Shown one piece after another: positions 38,468 to 48,229 of a DNA stretch of 64,000 nucleotides. The position numbers and the translations under genes are program-made. The notes below the pieces were generated by a model. It saw only the letters and a program-made list of their open reading frames with translations. It made no database searches and was not told the origin of the DNA. The stretch is from Brenneria roseae subsp. roseae (lineage in GTDB: Bacteria; Pseudomonadota; Gammaproteobacteria; Enterobacterales; Enterobacteriaceae), in contig NZ_KZ819027.1 of assembly GCF_003115845.1 (NCBI RefSeq), positions 183,202 to 247,201 on the forward strand, in the 5' to 3' direction. Position 1 is the first letter of the stretch; each line of letters opens with the position of its first letter.

Positions 38468-40480
38468 ATGCTTCCCTTTCATTTCGTCCGTACCCAGGCA
38501 GGGCGTGTTATCCCTGTTTTGTTAGCGGCGCTGTTTCTTGCAGGCTGTCCAAGTCAGGCGCCGCAAAGCCCGCCCCCCGAAGTTCAGGGCAAGGCCGATG
38601 CTTCATCTGATTATTATCTGCAACAGATGCAGCAAAGCAGCGATAATAACAAGGCTGACTGGCAATTACTTGCGATTCGTTCTTTGCTACAGGAAGGCAA
38701 GGTGCCGCAGGCAAGCCAGCAGTTTAGCGCATTGCCTGAAAAATTAAGCGATACACAGAAGCTGGAGCAACAATTACTCAGTGCTGAACTGTCCGCCGCG
38801 CAGCATAACGTGGACGCCGCGAATGCGGCACTGGGCCAGTTGGATGTCAACACGCTTGGCGAACAGCAAAAGCGCCGCTACTATCAGGTCCAGATTAACG
38901 CCAATCAGGGGCGGCCTTCTATTACGCTGCTGCGCGCCTATATCGCTCAGGAGCCACTGCTGCAAGGTGAAGAGCGCCAGGCAAATCTTGATCAAACCTG
39001 GCAGGCGCTGGCACAAATGAGCCCGCAAGAGTCGGGGTCATTGCTGATCAATGCGAATGAAAACACGCTGGCGGGCTGGGTGGATTTGCTGAATACCTAT
39101 CAGAATAACCGCCCGTCTCCCGATCAGTTAAAACCGGCTATTCTGGATTGGCAGACCCGCTATCCTCATCATCCGGCTGCGAAAACACTGCCGACCCAAC
39201 TGAATAATTTGCTGAATTTCCAGCAGACCGCCATTAACAGCATCGCCTTGCTGTTGCCGTTGAACGGTCAGGCTCAGGTATTCGCCAACGCCATCCAGCA
39301 GGGGTTCAATGCCGCAAGAAGCGGCCAGGCGATGATGGCGGCCACGATGCCGGCCGACCTGCCATCCACGGATACTCAGGATGAAGCGGTTGATCCCAAT
39401 GCCGCTCTTGCGGATAACCAGACCACGCCATCACAACCTGAATACAGCGAACAGATTGTCCCTGCGACCAGCCCCGACCCGATTGACCAGCAGGCGGTCA
39501 GTTCACTGCCAGTGAGGGTCTATGACACATCCTCACAGCCGTTGGCAAATGTACTGGCGCAGGCGCAGCAGGACGGCGCCTCGCTCGTCGTCGGGCCGTT
39601 ACTAAAAAACGAAGTGGAACAGCTCTCTGGCGATCAATCTCCGCTCAACATTTTAGCGCTTAACCAACCGGAGCATGTGCAGGACACGCCTAACATCTGC
39701 TATTTCGCCTTGTCGCCGGAAGATGAAGCGCGAGATGCCGCGAAATTTATCCATCAGCAAGGCAAGCAACAGCCATTGTTGCTGGTGCCGCGCAACAATC
39801 TGGGCGATCGCGTCGTGAGCGCATTTGCCCAGGCATGGGATCAACAAGGCGGTGGCGGTCTGTTGCAGCAACGCTTTGGTAGTGCGTTTGAGTTAAAACA
39901 AGCCATCAATAGCGGCGCCGGACTCAGCCTGAGCGGCCAGCCAGTCAATATCGCGCCCGCACAGAGCCAACCGGGTATTACCGTCGCGGGTCTGACCATT
40001 CCCGCGCAGGTACAGCCCACGGTGAGTACCTCGGTCAGCGGCAATATCGATGCGGTATATATCATCGCCACGCCGGATGAGCTGTCCCTGCTCAAACCGA
40101 TGATCGATATGCGTACCACATCGCGTTCACGGCCCGCGCTATATGCCAGTTCACGCAGCTTCCAGGCAGGCAGCGGCCCTGATTTCCGTTTCGAAATGGA
40201 AGGATTGCAGTTCAGCGATATCCCGTTGCTGACCGGCGCCAATCCCGCGCTCATGCAGCAGGTAAGCAGTCAGTTTAAAAACGACTACTCATTGGTTCGC
40301 CTCTATGCCATGGGAATGGATGCCTGGACCCTCGCCAACCATTTTGGTGAAATGCGCCAGATCCCGGGACACCAGATTGCCGGCGCCACCGGTATACTGA
40401 GTTCCACACAGGATTGTACGATCAATCGGCAACTGACCTGGCTGCAATATCGTCAGGGACAACTGGTTCCTGCCTCCTGA
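38468..40480 (+). CDS. lpoA: Penicillin-binding protein 1A activator LpoA
   Basis: Outer membrane lipoprotein that reaches through the peptidoglycan to stimulate the transpeptidase of PBP1A. The lipobox LFLAGC places the lipidated cysteine at residue 27. The N-terminal helical TPR-like domain spans about 30-255. The C-terminal domain, with a periplasmic-binding-protein-like fold, starts near [15 protein letters not shown] and continues to the end. A Pro/Thr/Gln-rich insert (about residues 295-345, with [17 protein letters not shown]) interrupts it, as in other enterobacteria. The 670 residues are near the usual size. It overlaps the start of yraN. Confidence 0.95.
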   Translation: MLPFHFVRTQAGRVIPVLLAALFLAGCPSQAPQSPPPEVQGKADASSDYYLQQMQQSSDNNKADWQLLAIRSLLQEGKVPQASQQFSALPEKLSDTQKLEQQLLSAELSAAQHNVDAANAALGQLDVNTLGEQQKRRYYQVQINANQGRPSITLLRAYIAQEPLLQGEERQANLDQTWQALAQMSPQESGSLLINANENTLAGWVDLLNTYQNNRPSPDQLKPAILDWQTRYPHHPAAKTLPTQLNNLLNFQQTAINSIALLLPLNGQAQVFANAIQQGFNAARSGQAMMAATMPADLPSTDTQDEAVDPNAALADNQTTPSQPEYSEQIVPATSPDPIDQQAVSSLPVRVYDTSSQPLANVLAQAQQDGASLVVGPLLKNEVEQLSGDQSPLNILALNQPEHVQDTPNICYFALSPEDEARDAAKFIHQQGKQQPLLLVPRNNLGDRVVSAFAQAWDQQGGGGLLQQRFGSAFELKQAINSGAGLSLSGQPVNIAPAQSQPGITVAGLTIPAQVQPTVSTSVSGNIDAVYIIATPDELSLLKPMIDMRTTSRSRPALYASSRSFQAGSGPDFRFEMEGLQFSDIPLLTGANPALMQQVSSQFKNDYSLVRLYAMGMDAWTLANHFGEMRQIPGHQIAGATGILSSTQDCTINRQLTWLQYRQGQLVPAS

Positions 40481-40833
40481 ACCAGCGAGTGACGGGAGCC
40501 CGCTATGAGCGACAGGCCCGGTATTATCTTGAGCGCGCCGGCCTGATCTTCGTGGCAGCCAATGTCGCGTTGCGCGGCGGCGAGCTCGATTTGGTGATGC
40601 GCGACCAGCAAACCTGGGTGTTTGTGGAAGTACGATATCGACGAAACGCCGACTTCGGTGGCGCAGCAGCCAGTGTCACCTACCGCAAACAGCAGCGGCT
40701 GCTGCATGCCGCCGCTGTCTGGCTGGCTCAACGTGGAGCCAGCTTTGATACGGTAGATTGCCGTTTCGATGTGCTGGCCATTACGGGCGACCAGTTTATC
40801 TGGCTTCCTAACGCTTTTAATGCGCAGGGATGA
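40414..40833 (+). CDS. yraN: UPF0102 protein YraN
   Basis: Small endonuclease-like-fold protein (UPF0102) of unknown role. The PD-(D/E)XK-like motifs are visible: [10 protein letters not shown] (Asp), then VFVEVRYRR (Glu-x-Arg), and the conserved [15 protein letters not shown] and [12 protein letters not shown] segments. The start is uncertain. The TTG at 40414 gives 139 residues overlapping lpoA by 67 bp and roughly matches the E. coli length; a GTG at 40489, just past lpoA, would give 115 residues and still keep the fold. Neither has a strong ribosome site. Followed by diaA 41 bp later, as in E. coli. Confidence 0.9.
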   Translation: MYDQSATDLAAISSGTTGSCLLNQRVTGARYERQARYYLERAGLIFVAANVALRGGELDLVMRDQQTWVFVEVRYRRNADFGGAAASVTYRKQQRLLHAAAVWLAQRGASFDTVDCRFDVLAITGDQFIWLPNAFNAQG

Positions 40834-40874
40834 GATGCGCTTCATGGACTTTAATTAAAGTAGGTTAATTCAAC

Positions 40875-41465
40875 GTGCTGGATAGAATAAAAGTTTGTTT
40901 TACCGAAAGTATTCAAACACAGATAGCGGCGGCGGAGGCCTTGCCCGACGCCATCTCCCGCGGCGCCGTCGCATTAGTGCAGTGCCTGCTGAATGGCAAC
41001 AAAATTCTGTGCTGCGGTAACGGAACATCGGCAGCCAACTCGCAGCATTTTGCCGCCAGTATGATCAATCGCTTTGAAACCGAACGCCCCAGTTTACCGG
41101 CTATTGCACTTAATGCCGATAATGTGGTCTTAACTGCGATAGCCAACGATCGGCTACAGGAAGAGGTCTACGCCAAACAAGTCCGGGCGCTGGGACAGGC
41201 TGGCGATGTGTTGCTGGCGATCTCGACTCGTGGAAATAGCCGTGACATAGTCAAAGCGGTGGAAGCGGCGGTTACCAGAGATATGACCATCGTCGCCCTC
41301 ACCGGTTACGATGGCGGTGAACTGGCCGGACTGCTCGGCCCACAGGATGTGGAAATACGCATCCCTTCCCATCGCAGCGCCCGTATCCAGGAAATGCACA
41401 TGCTGACCGTTAACTGCCTGTGCGATTTGATTGATAACACCCTTTTTCCACACCAGAACGATTAA
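40875..41465 (+). CDS. diaA: DnaA initiator-associating protein DiaA
   Basis: SIS-domain tetramer that binds DnaA and promotes timely initiation at oriC. The 196 residues equal E. coli DiaA in size. The SIS fold is evident in [20 protein letters not shown] near residue 36 and [20 protein letters not shown] near residue 114. The C-terminal [15 protein letters not shown] helix matches the GmhA/DiaA family. It resembles sedoheptulose-7-phosphate isomerase (GmhA), but the position between yraN and dolP identifies it as diaA. It is followed by dolP 10 bp later. Confidence 0.95.
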   Translation: MLDRIKVCFTESIQTQIAAAEALPDAISRGAVALVQCLLNGNKILCCGNGTSAANSQHFAASMINRFETERPSLPAIALNADNVVLTAIANDRLQEEVYAKQVRALGQAGDVLLAISTRGNSRDIVKAVEAAVTRDMTIVALTGYDGGELAGLLGPQDVEIRIPSHRSARIQEMHMLTVNCLCDLIDNTLFPHQND

Positions 41466-41475
41466 GGAGCACTAC

Positions 41476-42051
41476 ATGAGGATAAGTTCTGCATTTGCCG
41501 TGCTATCTATCGCCCTGCTGCTACAAGGCTGTGTCGGCGCGGTAGTTGTCGGAAGCGCGGCGGTTGCCACCAAAAGCGCCACCGACCCCCGCACGGTAGG
41601 GACGCAGGTCGACGATGGTACGCTGGAAGTTCGCGTAACCAATGCAATCAGCAAAGATGAGCAGTTGAAAAAAGACGCCCGAATTGTTGTTACCGCTTAT
41701 CAAGGGAAAGTGCTGCTGACGGGGCAAGCCCCAAACACCGAACTCGCCAACCGAGCTAAACAGATTGCCCTCGGCGTGGAAGGCGCGGCCGAAGTCTATA
41801 ACGAGATCCGTCAGGGTAGCCCGGTTTCACTCGGAACCGCCTCAATGGATACCTGGATTACCACTAAAGTCCGCTCACAGATCCTGGCGAGCGACACAGT
41901 CAAATCATCCAACGTGAAAGTCACCACCGAAAACGGTGAAGTCTTCCTGTTAGGTCTTGTGACCCAACGTGAAGGCGCATCAGCGGCGGAAATCGCCAGT
42001 AAAGTCAGCGGTGTGAAACACGTCACCACTGCCTTTACCTACCTGCAATAA
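41476..42051 (+). CDS. dolP: Outer membrane lipoprotein DolP (YraP), dual BON domain
   Basis: Lipoprotein that binds anionic phospholipid, localises to division sites and supports outer membrane integrity and BAM function. Its signal peptide ends in LLLQGC, so Cys19 is the lipid anchor. Two BON domains follow (about residues 46-112 and 124-191), visible as LEVRVTNAISKDEQLKKDARIVV and WITTKVRSQILASDTVKSSNVKV, each ending in a short beta segment. The ATG at 41476 has AAGGAG; the frame extends to 41431 inside diaA without support. The 191 residues match E. coli DolP. A palindrome at 42071 follows. In E. coli, yraP is under sigma-E. Confidence 0.95.
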   Translation: MRISSAFAVLSIALLLQGCVGAVVVGSAAVATKSATDPRTVGTQVDDGTLEVRVTNAISKDEQLKKDARIVVTAYQGKVLLTGQAPNTELANRAKQIALGVEGAAEVYNEIRQGSPVSLGTASMDTWITTKVRSQILASDTVKSSNVKVTTENGEVFLLGLVTQREGASAAEIASKVSGVKHVTTAFTYLQ

Positions 42052-42070
42052 CCTTCACCGCTCGTAACGC

Positions 42071-42102
42071 TTCAACCGCTGATGTCACCGTCAGCGGTTG
42101 AA
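42071..42102 (+). terminator. Strong hairpin after dolP
   Basis: Perfect 12-bp stem TTCAACCGCTGA / TCAGCGGTTGAA with an 8-nt loop, 19 bp past the dolP stop. No T tract follows. Confidence 0.65.
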
Positions 42103-42160
42103 GTGATGGTCATGATGGTCACCCCACCCTGTAAGCGATACGCTGACAGGGTATTTTCTT

Positions 42161-42234
42161 TATGGCCGGCTATTTTTACGCGTCCCTGGCGGGCCGTCGC
42201 AAGCGACGTTGAAAATCGCTTCGGACGATTTTTT
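42161..42234 (+). repeat. Dispersed palindromic repeat, copy E (diverged)
   Basis: TATGGCCGGCTATTT ... GGGCCGTCGCAAGCGACGTTG ... AATCGCTTCGGACGATTTTT parallels copies A and B (TATGGCGGG...CCGCCGCAAGCGGCGTTAAGA...CGCTCCCGGCG) with compensating changes that keep the CGTCGC/GCGACG pairing. It lies between dolP and the convergent mtgA. Confidence 0.65.
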
Positions 42235-42254
42235 ATCGCGCAGTCCGCCCCCAT

Positions 42255-42992
42255 TTATTCCAGCAAATTATTGGCACGCAAAAACGCTTCGCCACCAATC
42301 TGGCGCATCTGACGTAAAATCCATTGCTGACGTTGAATCACATAGCCAGAAGGCGCATTCACCCGAAAACGGATCGGGTTTGGCAATACTGCCGCCAGCA
42401 ACGCCGCCTCACTTGCCGTTAATCGATTGGCTGATTTGTTGAAATAATGGTTAGCCGCCGCTTCCACACCAAAGAGGCCGGGGCCGAATTCGGCGATATT
42501 CAGATAAACCGTTAAAATCCGCCGTTTGGTCCAGACCAGTTCCACTCCTGCGGTGATCCCGGCTTCAAGACCTTTGCGCAGCCAACTGCGGCCATCCCAC
42601 AGGAACAGATTCTTTACCGTCTGTTGAGAGAGCGTTGATGCCCCGCGGATCCGCTGTGTATTCCGCTCGTTGTGCCTTAACGCCGAGTTAATCGCATCCA
42701 GATCGAACCCCCAGTGCTGCGGAAACTTCTGATCTTCCGCCGCGATAACAGCCAGCGCCATCGCTGGCGCTATCTCATCCATTGAAACCCAATCCGAGTG
42801 CGCGACATAGCCAAAGTCGCCGCTTAGCCATGCACTGAGCTGACGATCGACCATGACGGCCGAAAACGGCACAGGCAGGAATGAAAACAACAAAATGCCA
42901 GCCAGCCATAGTCCCAGGATCGCCAGAAGGCCACGAACGACCAGACGCCGCAGACATACCAGTAATCCCTTGCCGCGTCGCCTGAATATCAT
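42255..42992 (-). CDS. mtgA: Monofunctional peptidoglycan glycosyltransferase MtgA
   Basis: Inner membrane GT51 enzyme that polymerises lipid II into glycan strands, without a transpeptidase domain. An N-terminal membrane anchor (about residues 14-38) is followed by the catalytic motifs [17 protein letters not shown] (catalytic Glu near residue 86), [17 protein letters not shown], then [27 protein letters not shown] and the [10 protein letters not shown] block. The 245 residues match the E. coli size. Its ATG overlaps the elbB stop by four bases (ATGA at 42992-42989), so the two are coupled. Confidence 0.96.
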   Translation of the reverse strand: MIFRRRGKGLLVCLRRLVVRGLLAILGLWLAGILLFSFLPVPFSAVMVDRQLSAWLSGDFGYVAHSDWVSMDEIAPAMALAVIAAEDQKFPQHWGFDLDAINSALRHNERNTQRIRGASTLSQQTVKNLFLWDGRSWLRKGLEAGITAGVELVWTKRRILTVYLNIAEFGPGLFGVEAAANHYFNKSANRLTASEAALLAAVLPNPIRFRVNAPSGYVIQRQQWILRQMRQIGGEAFLRANNLLE

Positions 42993-43642
42993 TCAATTAA
43001 ATCCAGTACGCGCGATACCAGTTTATCAATTCCCTGCGCCGCTTCACCGATCGAGTTAGCCAGCATATAAGCCGGTGTCGTGACAATCTTGTGCTCGGCA
43101 TCAACCACGATATCATCCACCGGGCAGACCACGTGAATCCCGCCCATTTCTTCAATCGCTTCCGCTGTATCAATATCGTTACCAATGGTTACCCGAATCG
43201 GTTCTCCCAACAACGCCGGCAACAACGCCGGAGCGATGCAAATAAAACCAATTGGTTTATTTTGCTTATAAATTTCCTGGGTGAGTAATTTTAAAAATTC
43301 ATCAACCTGACAGGCCGATCCCTGAGTGGCAAAGTCGCTTAAATTTTTAGCGGCACCGAATCCGCCAGGGACGATCAGAGCATCAAGTTGCTGCGCATCA
43401 GCCGTTGAAAGTGGCTGAATTTTTCCTCTGACAATTCGGGCCGATTCGATTAAAACGTTGCGATTCTCATTGGTTACGTCACCCGTCAGATGATTAATCA
43501 CATGAAACTGCGGTTTATCTGGCGCAAAGCAAACGGCTTGTGCGCCGGCACGATCCAATGCAAGCAACGTCAGTACCGCTTCATGAATCTCCGAACCATC
43601 AAAAACACCACATCCGCTCAGGACGATACCGACTCGTTTCAT
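42989..43642 (-). CDS. elbB: Isoprenoid biosynthesis glyoxalase ElbB
   Basis: DJ-1/PfpI-family protein; E. coli ElbB has weak glyoxalase activity and is linked to isoprenoid production. The 217 residues from the second of two adjacent ATGs (43642) equal E. coli ElbB in length; GAGGG precedes both. Family marks: [23 protein letters not shown] at the N-terminus, [15 protein letters not shown] near residue 87, then the nucleophile-elbow Cys in [11 protein letters not shown] near residue 133, and the [14 protein letters not shown] segment. It precedes and is coupled to mtgA. The arcZ sRNA gene lies on the opposite strand just upstream, as in E. coli. Confidence 0.95.
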   Translation of the reverse strand: MKRVGIVLSGCGVFDGSEIHEAVLTLLALDRAGAQAVCFAPDKPQFHVINHLTGDVTNENRNVLIESARIVRGKIQPLSTADAQQLDALIVPGGFGAAKNLSDFATQGSACQVDEFLKLLTQEIYKQNKPIGFICIAPALLPALLGEPIRVTIGNDIDTAEAIEEMGGIHVVCPVDDIVVDAEHKIVTTPAYMLANSIGEAAQGIDKLVSRVLDLIE

Positions 43643-43799
43643 CATCTTTCCCTCATTTCATTACATCAACTAATTGATTTTTTAATTGGCAAACACTAAT
43701 CTACATCACACATTTTAATGATTCTTGTAACAAAGATTTCCACATTTGCTATTTTGTTGCTTGATGAAGATGCACTTTAGTTGAGACTATACGCTTTAA

Positions 43800-43921
43800 C
43801 GAAAGCAGCAGTATCCGCACTTGCGAGTTCACGACCTCTGATATCTAAAATGCAGGTGCATGATTTCCCTGGTGTTGGCGCATAATTCGCGCACCCCGGC
43901 CTCGGTCGGGGTCATTTTTTT
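43800..43921 (+). ncRNA. arcZ: Hfq-dependent small RNA ArcZ
   Basis: Small regulatory RNA between elbB and arcB, the E. coli location. Its conserved 3' part is unmistakable: GATTTCCCTGGTGTTGGCGC, then CATAATTCGCGCACCCCGG, a terminator stem ACCCCGG / CGGGGT and a T run at 43915-43921. The processed E. coli form (about 56 nt) uses this seed to activate rpoS and repress targets such as tpx and flhDC; the ArcA/ArcB system represses arcZ while ArcZ lowers arcB. The 5' half is not conserved by eye, and the start near 43800 is an estimate from the E. coli length (about 121 nt) and a possible TATACG -10 at 43788. Confidence 0.88.
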
Positions 43922-43993
43922 ATCCCCCCGCCACACATCCTTGTCGCTCCCTGCCCATGCCTTGCAACACACAATGCCAGCGGTTACTCCCGA

Positions 43994-44069
43994 TTTTTTA
44001 TGGCGGACCTATCCCTGCCCGCCACCCTTCGGGCCGCCGCAAAGCGGCGTTAAGAAACGCTCCCGGCGC
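43994..44069 (+). repeat. Dispersed palindromic repeat, copy A
   Basis: TTTTTTATGGCGGACCTATC ... CCCGCCACCCTTCGGGCCGC ... AAAGCGGCGTTAAGAAACGC TCCCGGCG. The first of two direct tandem copies between arcZ and arcB. Internal palindromes include CCGCCGC/GCGGCG. Confidence 0.85.
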
Positions 44070-44147
44070 TTTTTATGGCGGGCTATCCTGCCCGCCACCC
44101 TTCGGGCCGCCGCAAGCGGCGTTAAGAAACGCTCCCGGCGTTTCTTT
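44070..44147 (+). repeat. Dispersed palindromic repeat, copy B, reaching into arcB
   Basis: Nearly the same as copy A over its whole length. Its right end (44122-44145) encodes the arcB stop and last seven codons on the minus strand. This is a case of a repeat forming the end of a coding sequence. Confidence 0.85.
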
Positions 44148-46479
44148 CAGCTTCGGCGACCCAATCCCGCAGCACCTGAACATCATGGCGCCAGTCGTGT
44201 TTAAGCTCATCAATCCATTCCTGCACGTTATCCCACCATGCTGGCAATGTCGGCGTCTGAATCTGCTGCGCAATCTGTTGCAGGTGACGAAGCCCAACAG
44301 AGCCCGCAGCCCCTTTAATCTTGTGCCCTTCTTCGGTAATGCCTTGCTGGTCGCGCGCCGTCATATTGGAATCAAGAATCGCCAGATAGCCCGGCATCAT
44401 CTGTTCAAACATATCCAGACTTTGATGGATTAATTTGGGTCCAACCAGATCCAGATATTGTTCCAGCATCGCAATATCCAACAGTTCCTCATTCACCATT
44501 TCGCCACCTTTCTCCGCGACAGACTCATCGACATGGGTTGCCTGATAATCCCAATATTGCTTGATTATCGCAGTTAGCGCGGGGACAGACAGCGGTTTAC
44601 TCAGCACGTCATCCATGCCCGCATCCAGATACTCTTTTTTATCTTTCAGTACGTTGGCCGTTAACGCCACCAGCGGAGGCAGGCTACGGTTGGCGTAGCG
44701 CTGGCGTATCTGACGAGCGACGTCCAGCCCGGTCATATCCGGCAGTTGAATATCCAGCAGCACTAAATCAAACTCATCAGGATCAAACATTTCCAGCGCT
44801 TCATTCCCGGTCATCGCCACTTCCACGCTGTTACCCAGTTTTTCCAGTACCGAACGAGCCACCACGACGTTTAATTCAATGTCTTCAACCAACAGGACAT
44901 GCAGTGCCGGTAATGGCATATCATCATCCGCGTCCGTCTTTCCGATGTCCTCGTCGACGCTGGGCGCCGTCACGGTCAGCGTAAAACAGGAACCTTTACC
45001 CTGCGTACTGGTAACCTGAATATCGCCGCCCATGTTTTGGGCCAGACGTTTGGAGACGGATAAACCAATCCCCGTACCGGTCGCCGGTTTGCCGCCGTGT
45101 TGATCTTTTACCTGATAGTACATGGCAAAGATTTTTTCCAGTTCATCCGCCGGGATACCCATCCCGGAATCTTCAACGTCAAAACGCAGGCGATTGCCGT
45201 GCTCATGCCACACCCGCACGACAATTTTTCCCTGCGGCGTAAATTTCACCGCGTTACTGAGCAGGTTCCACAAAATCTGCCGCAGGCGCGTACCATCGGT
45301 AATAATTTTCTGGGGCAGCGGTTGATGCAGATCCATAATCAGCTTCAATCCTTTCGGCTGGGCCAGCAGCCCGCCCAAATTCTCCAGATCGACCAGAAAA
45401 CCGGTGAAATCTATCGGCTGATTATCCAGTTGCACCTTCCGGCGCTCCTGTTTGTCCATTTCAATGATATCGTTAAAGATATTGCCCAACGTGATGGCGC
45501 TGACGTGAATCGTTTTCAAATATCGCTGCTGTTCCGGCTCAAGCTGCGTGTCCAGCAGGATACGACTTAATCCGACAATGCCATTAAGCGGCGTACGAAG
45601 CTCGTGACTGATCGTTGAGATAAACGTCGTCTTCTCCCTGCTGGCGTTTTCCAGCGCGTCCTGATAGCGTTTACGCTCCGTTATATCGCGTCCAAAGCCC
45701 ATCAATCCGTGCCGTTTTCCCATCCGATCGTAAAATGGCACTTTGCGCAGTTCAAAGCAGGCCTTACGGCCATCGGGGTAGACCAGCCATTGTTCATACG
45801 TCAGAGAAACGTTATGGCGGAACACCTTCTCGTCCGTTTCCATCACTTTTTCCGCAATATCGGGGGAATAAACGTCCCGCGGCGTCAGGCCGATCAGCTG
45901 CTTCTGGCTTTTTCCGACCAACAGTTCCATTGCGCGATTGCAGCCAGAAAACTCTTTGTCTTCATTGCGGTAATAAACCAGATCGGGAGACGCATCCAGA
46001 AAGGAACGTAATAGCGCCGACTGCTGTTCCAGCTCAATCTGCGCCTGTTCACGGCGCGCCATTTCATCTTTCAGGCGGCTCACGACCAGCAGACGAGCCT
46101 CTTCCGCCTTGATACGGTCGGCGATTTCCTGATTGAGCTGGACAATGTTGCCCTGAAGCTGCGCATTCAATTCCAGATCCCGGTGCCGCATCTCTTCGAG
46201 TTTAGCGACCAGCTTTGATAATCGCTGGCGGGACTCTTCCAGTTGCTCGACCACGACGGAAAGGAAGTAAACCGCCCAGGGCGTAATCAGCAGCCCGAAA
46301 AAGACGGAACGAACAACATCGATACTTTCCACTGCGCCGCTGAGCAATAGCGTAACGGCCATCTGCACCACCATCGCCAGCAGCACCAATACCGAGGCCA
46401 GCAGCAGTGAAAAACGAACAAGCCCCAGCTTTACCATCAAATCAACGTAGTACTGAGCCAACAGGCGGATTTGCTTCAT
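44122..46479 (-). CDS. arcB: Aerobic respiration control sensor kinase ArcB
   Basis: Tripartite hybrid histidine kinase that senses the quinone redox state and phosphorylates ArcA. Two membrane helices (about residues 22-48 and 57-77) are followed by a linker coiled coil, then a PAS domain (about 150-270) with the redox cysteines Cys180 and Cys241 at the E. coli numbers. The phosphorylated His292 is in STISHELRTPLNG, the ATPase domain covers about 395-510, the receiver Asp576 is in LVLLDIQLPD, and the Hpt His719 is in GHKIKGAAGSVG (E. coli His717). It has 785 residues versus 778. The last seven (RNAGSVS) and the stop come from repeat copy B, so the tail is not native. Confidence 0.97.
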   Translation of the reverse strand: MKQIRLLAQYYVDLMVKLGLVRFSLLLASVLVLLAMVVQMAVTLLLSGAVESIDVVRSVFFGLLITPWAVYFLSVVVEQLEESRQRLSKLVAKLEEMRHRDLELNAQLQGNIVQLNQEIADRIKAEEARLLVVSRLKDEMARREQAQIELEQQSALLRSFLDASPDLVYYRNEDKEFSGCNRAMELLVGKSQKQLIGLTPRDVYSPDIAEKVMETDEKVFRHNVSLTYEQWLVYPDGRKACFELRKVPFYDRMGKRHGLMGFGRDITERKRYQDALENASREKTTFISTISHELRTPLNGIVGLSRILLDTQLEPEQQRYLKTIHVSAITLGNIFNDIIEMDKQERRKVQLDNQPIDFTGFLVDLENLGGLLAQPKGLKLIMDLHQPLPQKIITDGTRLRQILWNLLSNAVKFTPQGKIVVRVWHEHGNRLRFDVEDSGMGIPADELEKIFAMYYQVKDQHGGKPATGTGIGLSVSKRLAQNMGGDIQVTSTQGKGSCFTLTVTAPSVDEDIGKTDADDDMPLPALHVLLVEDIELNVVVARSVLEKLGNSVEVAMTGNEALEMFDPDEFDLVLLDIQLPDMTGLDVARQIRQRYANRSLPPLVALTANVLKDKKEYLDAGMDDVLSKPLSVPALTAIIKQYWDYQATHVDESVAEKGGEMVNEELLDIAMLEQYLDLVGPKLIHQSLDMFEQMMPGYLAILDSNMTARDQQGITEEGHKIKGAAGSVGLRHLQQIAQQIQTPTLPAWWDNVQEWIDELKHDWRHDVQVLRDWVAEAERNAGSVS

Positions 46480-46637
46480 AGCGGTTTCCCTTAGTCACGA
46501 ACCACCAAATCATATCGTAAATTGGCGATATATGCGGTGATGACACCGGAAGATTCATGACATCACGATCGTGCGCCAATGCGCTTTCACCAATAATCTA
46601 AAGCATAGAAAGACGTTGTGGTTTCTATATATCAGTA

Positions 46638-47573
46638 TCAGATCCGGGTTTCATCGTACTGATAGGGCCGGCCCAGTGCCGATCCCTGTACGCCATGCGT
46701 TTGCAGGTAACGATCCAGTTCAACCATGCCGGTCCAGCGATTTTCACACCAGAGCGGCGCCAGCAACGTCGGGCGGCGGGCACTGGCTGAAATACGATGA
46801 TAGATAATTTCGGGAGGCGTATGGCGAATCATCTCACCGGCCGTCTCGACATATTGCTCCAACGTCAGCACAGGCAAACGTCCCGCCCGCCAGGCTTTGG
46901 CCATAATGCTCCCTTCCACGATGTGCAAAGGGTGAAGCTTAATGCCCTCCACGCCGGTCTCAACAACCTGTTCCAGCGTCAACAAACAGCGCTGCGCATC
47001 CTCGCCCGGCAGTCCGACGATCAGGTGACAACACACGTTCAGTCCCCGTTCGCGGGCGCGTCTTACCGTCTGCTGATAACACGCAAAGTCATGGCCGCGA
47101 TTGATGCGATGCAACGTTTTATCACTGGCGCTCTGCAAACCCAGTTCCAGCCAGACCTCATAACCCTGCCGATGATAGCCGGACAGCAAATCCAACACCG
47201 CGTCAGGCACACAGTCAGGCCGGGTTCCCACGCACAGCCCGACCATCGCGGTTTGTTTCAATGCTTGCTGATACAGGCTCTCCAGCACCTTAACTTCTGC
47301 ATAAGTACTGGTATAAGCCTGGAAATAAGCCAGATAGCGTTTTGCCCGGTTTACCTTCCCCGCCTGCGCCGCCAACTGGCAGGCGATACTGCGCTGCTGC
47401 ATTTGCTCATCGGCGAAAGAGGCGACGTTACAGAAAGTACAGCCGCCGCGCCCCAGCGTTCCATCACGGTTTGGGCAATTAAAACCGCCATGCAATGTAA
47501 GCTTGTGTATCTTTTCTCCATAGCGACGTTGAAGATTTCCACCAAACATGTTGATTAATTTTTGTAATTGCAT
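46638..47573 (-). CDS. yhcC: Radical SAM protein YhcC
   Basis: Radical SAM family protein (TIGR01212 type), 311 residues; E. coli YhcC has no settled function. The iron-sulfur cysteines lie in NCPNRDGTLGRGGCTFCNVASF near residue 30, the spaced form of the CxxxCxxC motif found in this family. Further marks are KRYLAYFQAYTSTYA, VGLCVGTRPDCVPD and WLELGLQSASDKTLHRINRGHDF. A HPLHIVEGS segment comes later. It lies between arcB and gltB, as in E. coli, divergent from gltB across a 656-bp gap. Confidence 0.95.
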   Translation of the reverse strand: MQLQKLINMFGGNLQRRYGEKIHKLTLHGGFNCPNRDGTLGRGGCTFCNVASFADEQMQQRSIACQLAAQAGKVNRAKRYLAYFQAYTSTYAEVKVLESLYQQALKQTAMVGLCVGTRPDCVPDAVLDLLSGYHRQGYEVWLELGLQSASDKTLHRINRGHDFACYQQTVRRARERGLNVCCHLIVGLPGEDAQRCLLTLEQVVETGVEGIKLHPLHIVEGSIMAKAWRAGRLPVLTLEQYVETAGEMIRHTPPEIIYHRISASARRPTLLAPLWCENRWTGMVELDRYLQTHGVQGSALGRPYQYDETRI

Positions 47574-47861
47574 ATTCTTATTAGCCCTCTTTAGAAAGAG
47601 CAGCCTACTCTGTCAGCCTCTTCGGCGCGATGACGCCGATCAATCGCCTTTCCTCATCTGAAATGCATGATTATTCGCTTTTTCTGCAAAGAAACTCATA
47701 TTCAAGGTAATTAATTTTTCTTATCCAGGCGATCACCTTCATTAAAAGATGACAAGAAAGTGAAAAACAGTGGCATAAATCAGAAAACCCAAGTCACACA
47801 GTATAAGATTCCAGAAAGCAGAGATATAGCAGCATGTAGAGGAGATATTGTGATACCGACA

Positions 47862-47879
47862 TAGTGATACAGCTCACAG
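47862..47879. promoter_or_regulatory. Possible CRP site upstream of gltB
   Basis: TAGTGATACAGCTCACAG contains GTGA-N6-TCAC, the CRP core. It lies about 130 bp before the candidate gltB -35. CRP, Lrp and IHF act at E. coli gltBDF. Confidence 0.45.
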
Positions 47880-47988
47880 TTCGATCAAATCCCATAACCG
47901 CTTATCGACATATTTTTGTCAAAAAAATCATTAGCTTTCATAGATATAACCAAAAATTATCTCTTAACGGCACATTTTGCATTGATAT

Positions 47989-48017
47989 TTGACCTGAACA
48001 GGCTTTCTCGCTAATTT
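47989..48017 (+). promoter_or_regulatory. Candidate gltBD promoter
   Basis: TTGACC (47989-47994), exactly 17 bp, then TAATTT (48012-48017). The predicted start near 48024 leaves a leader of about 200 nt before gltB. The rest of the 47574-48229 gap is AT-rich and shows no gene; Lrp and IHF sites are expected but were not resolved by eye. Confidence 0.6.
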
Positions 48018-48229
48018 GGAAATCCGCTGGAAGCTTTCCTGACGGGTCCATGACTCGTCATATTTATGCAGTAAATGAAGACTCCCTCTAAAAACAAGTC
48101 ATTTACCACTTGTGAGACCGTCACGAGAGGCCGAAGAAGAGAGCGGCAGGGTTAATAGTCGCTCAACGCCAAGGTGCTTTCTCGCAGTAGGTTGTGAGAG
48201 TCACACAGAGCCCGGGGAGGTTCACTAAT

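Noticed and set aside
43994-44147. Tandem repeat as a CRISPR array
   Set aside because: The two units are direct full-length copies with no spacers between short repeats and no cas genes nearby.
43860-44433. Plus-strand frames across arcZ and the tandem repeats
   Set aside because: They translate the ArcZ terminator and palindromic repeats, and run antisense into arcB.
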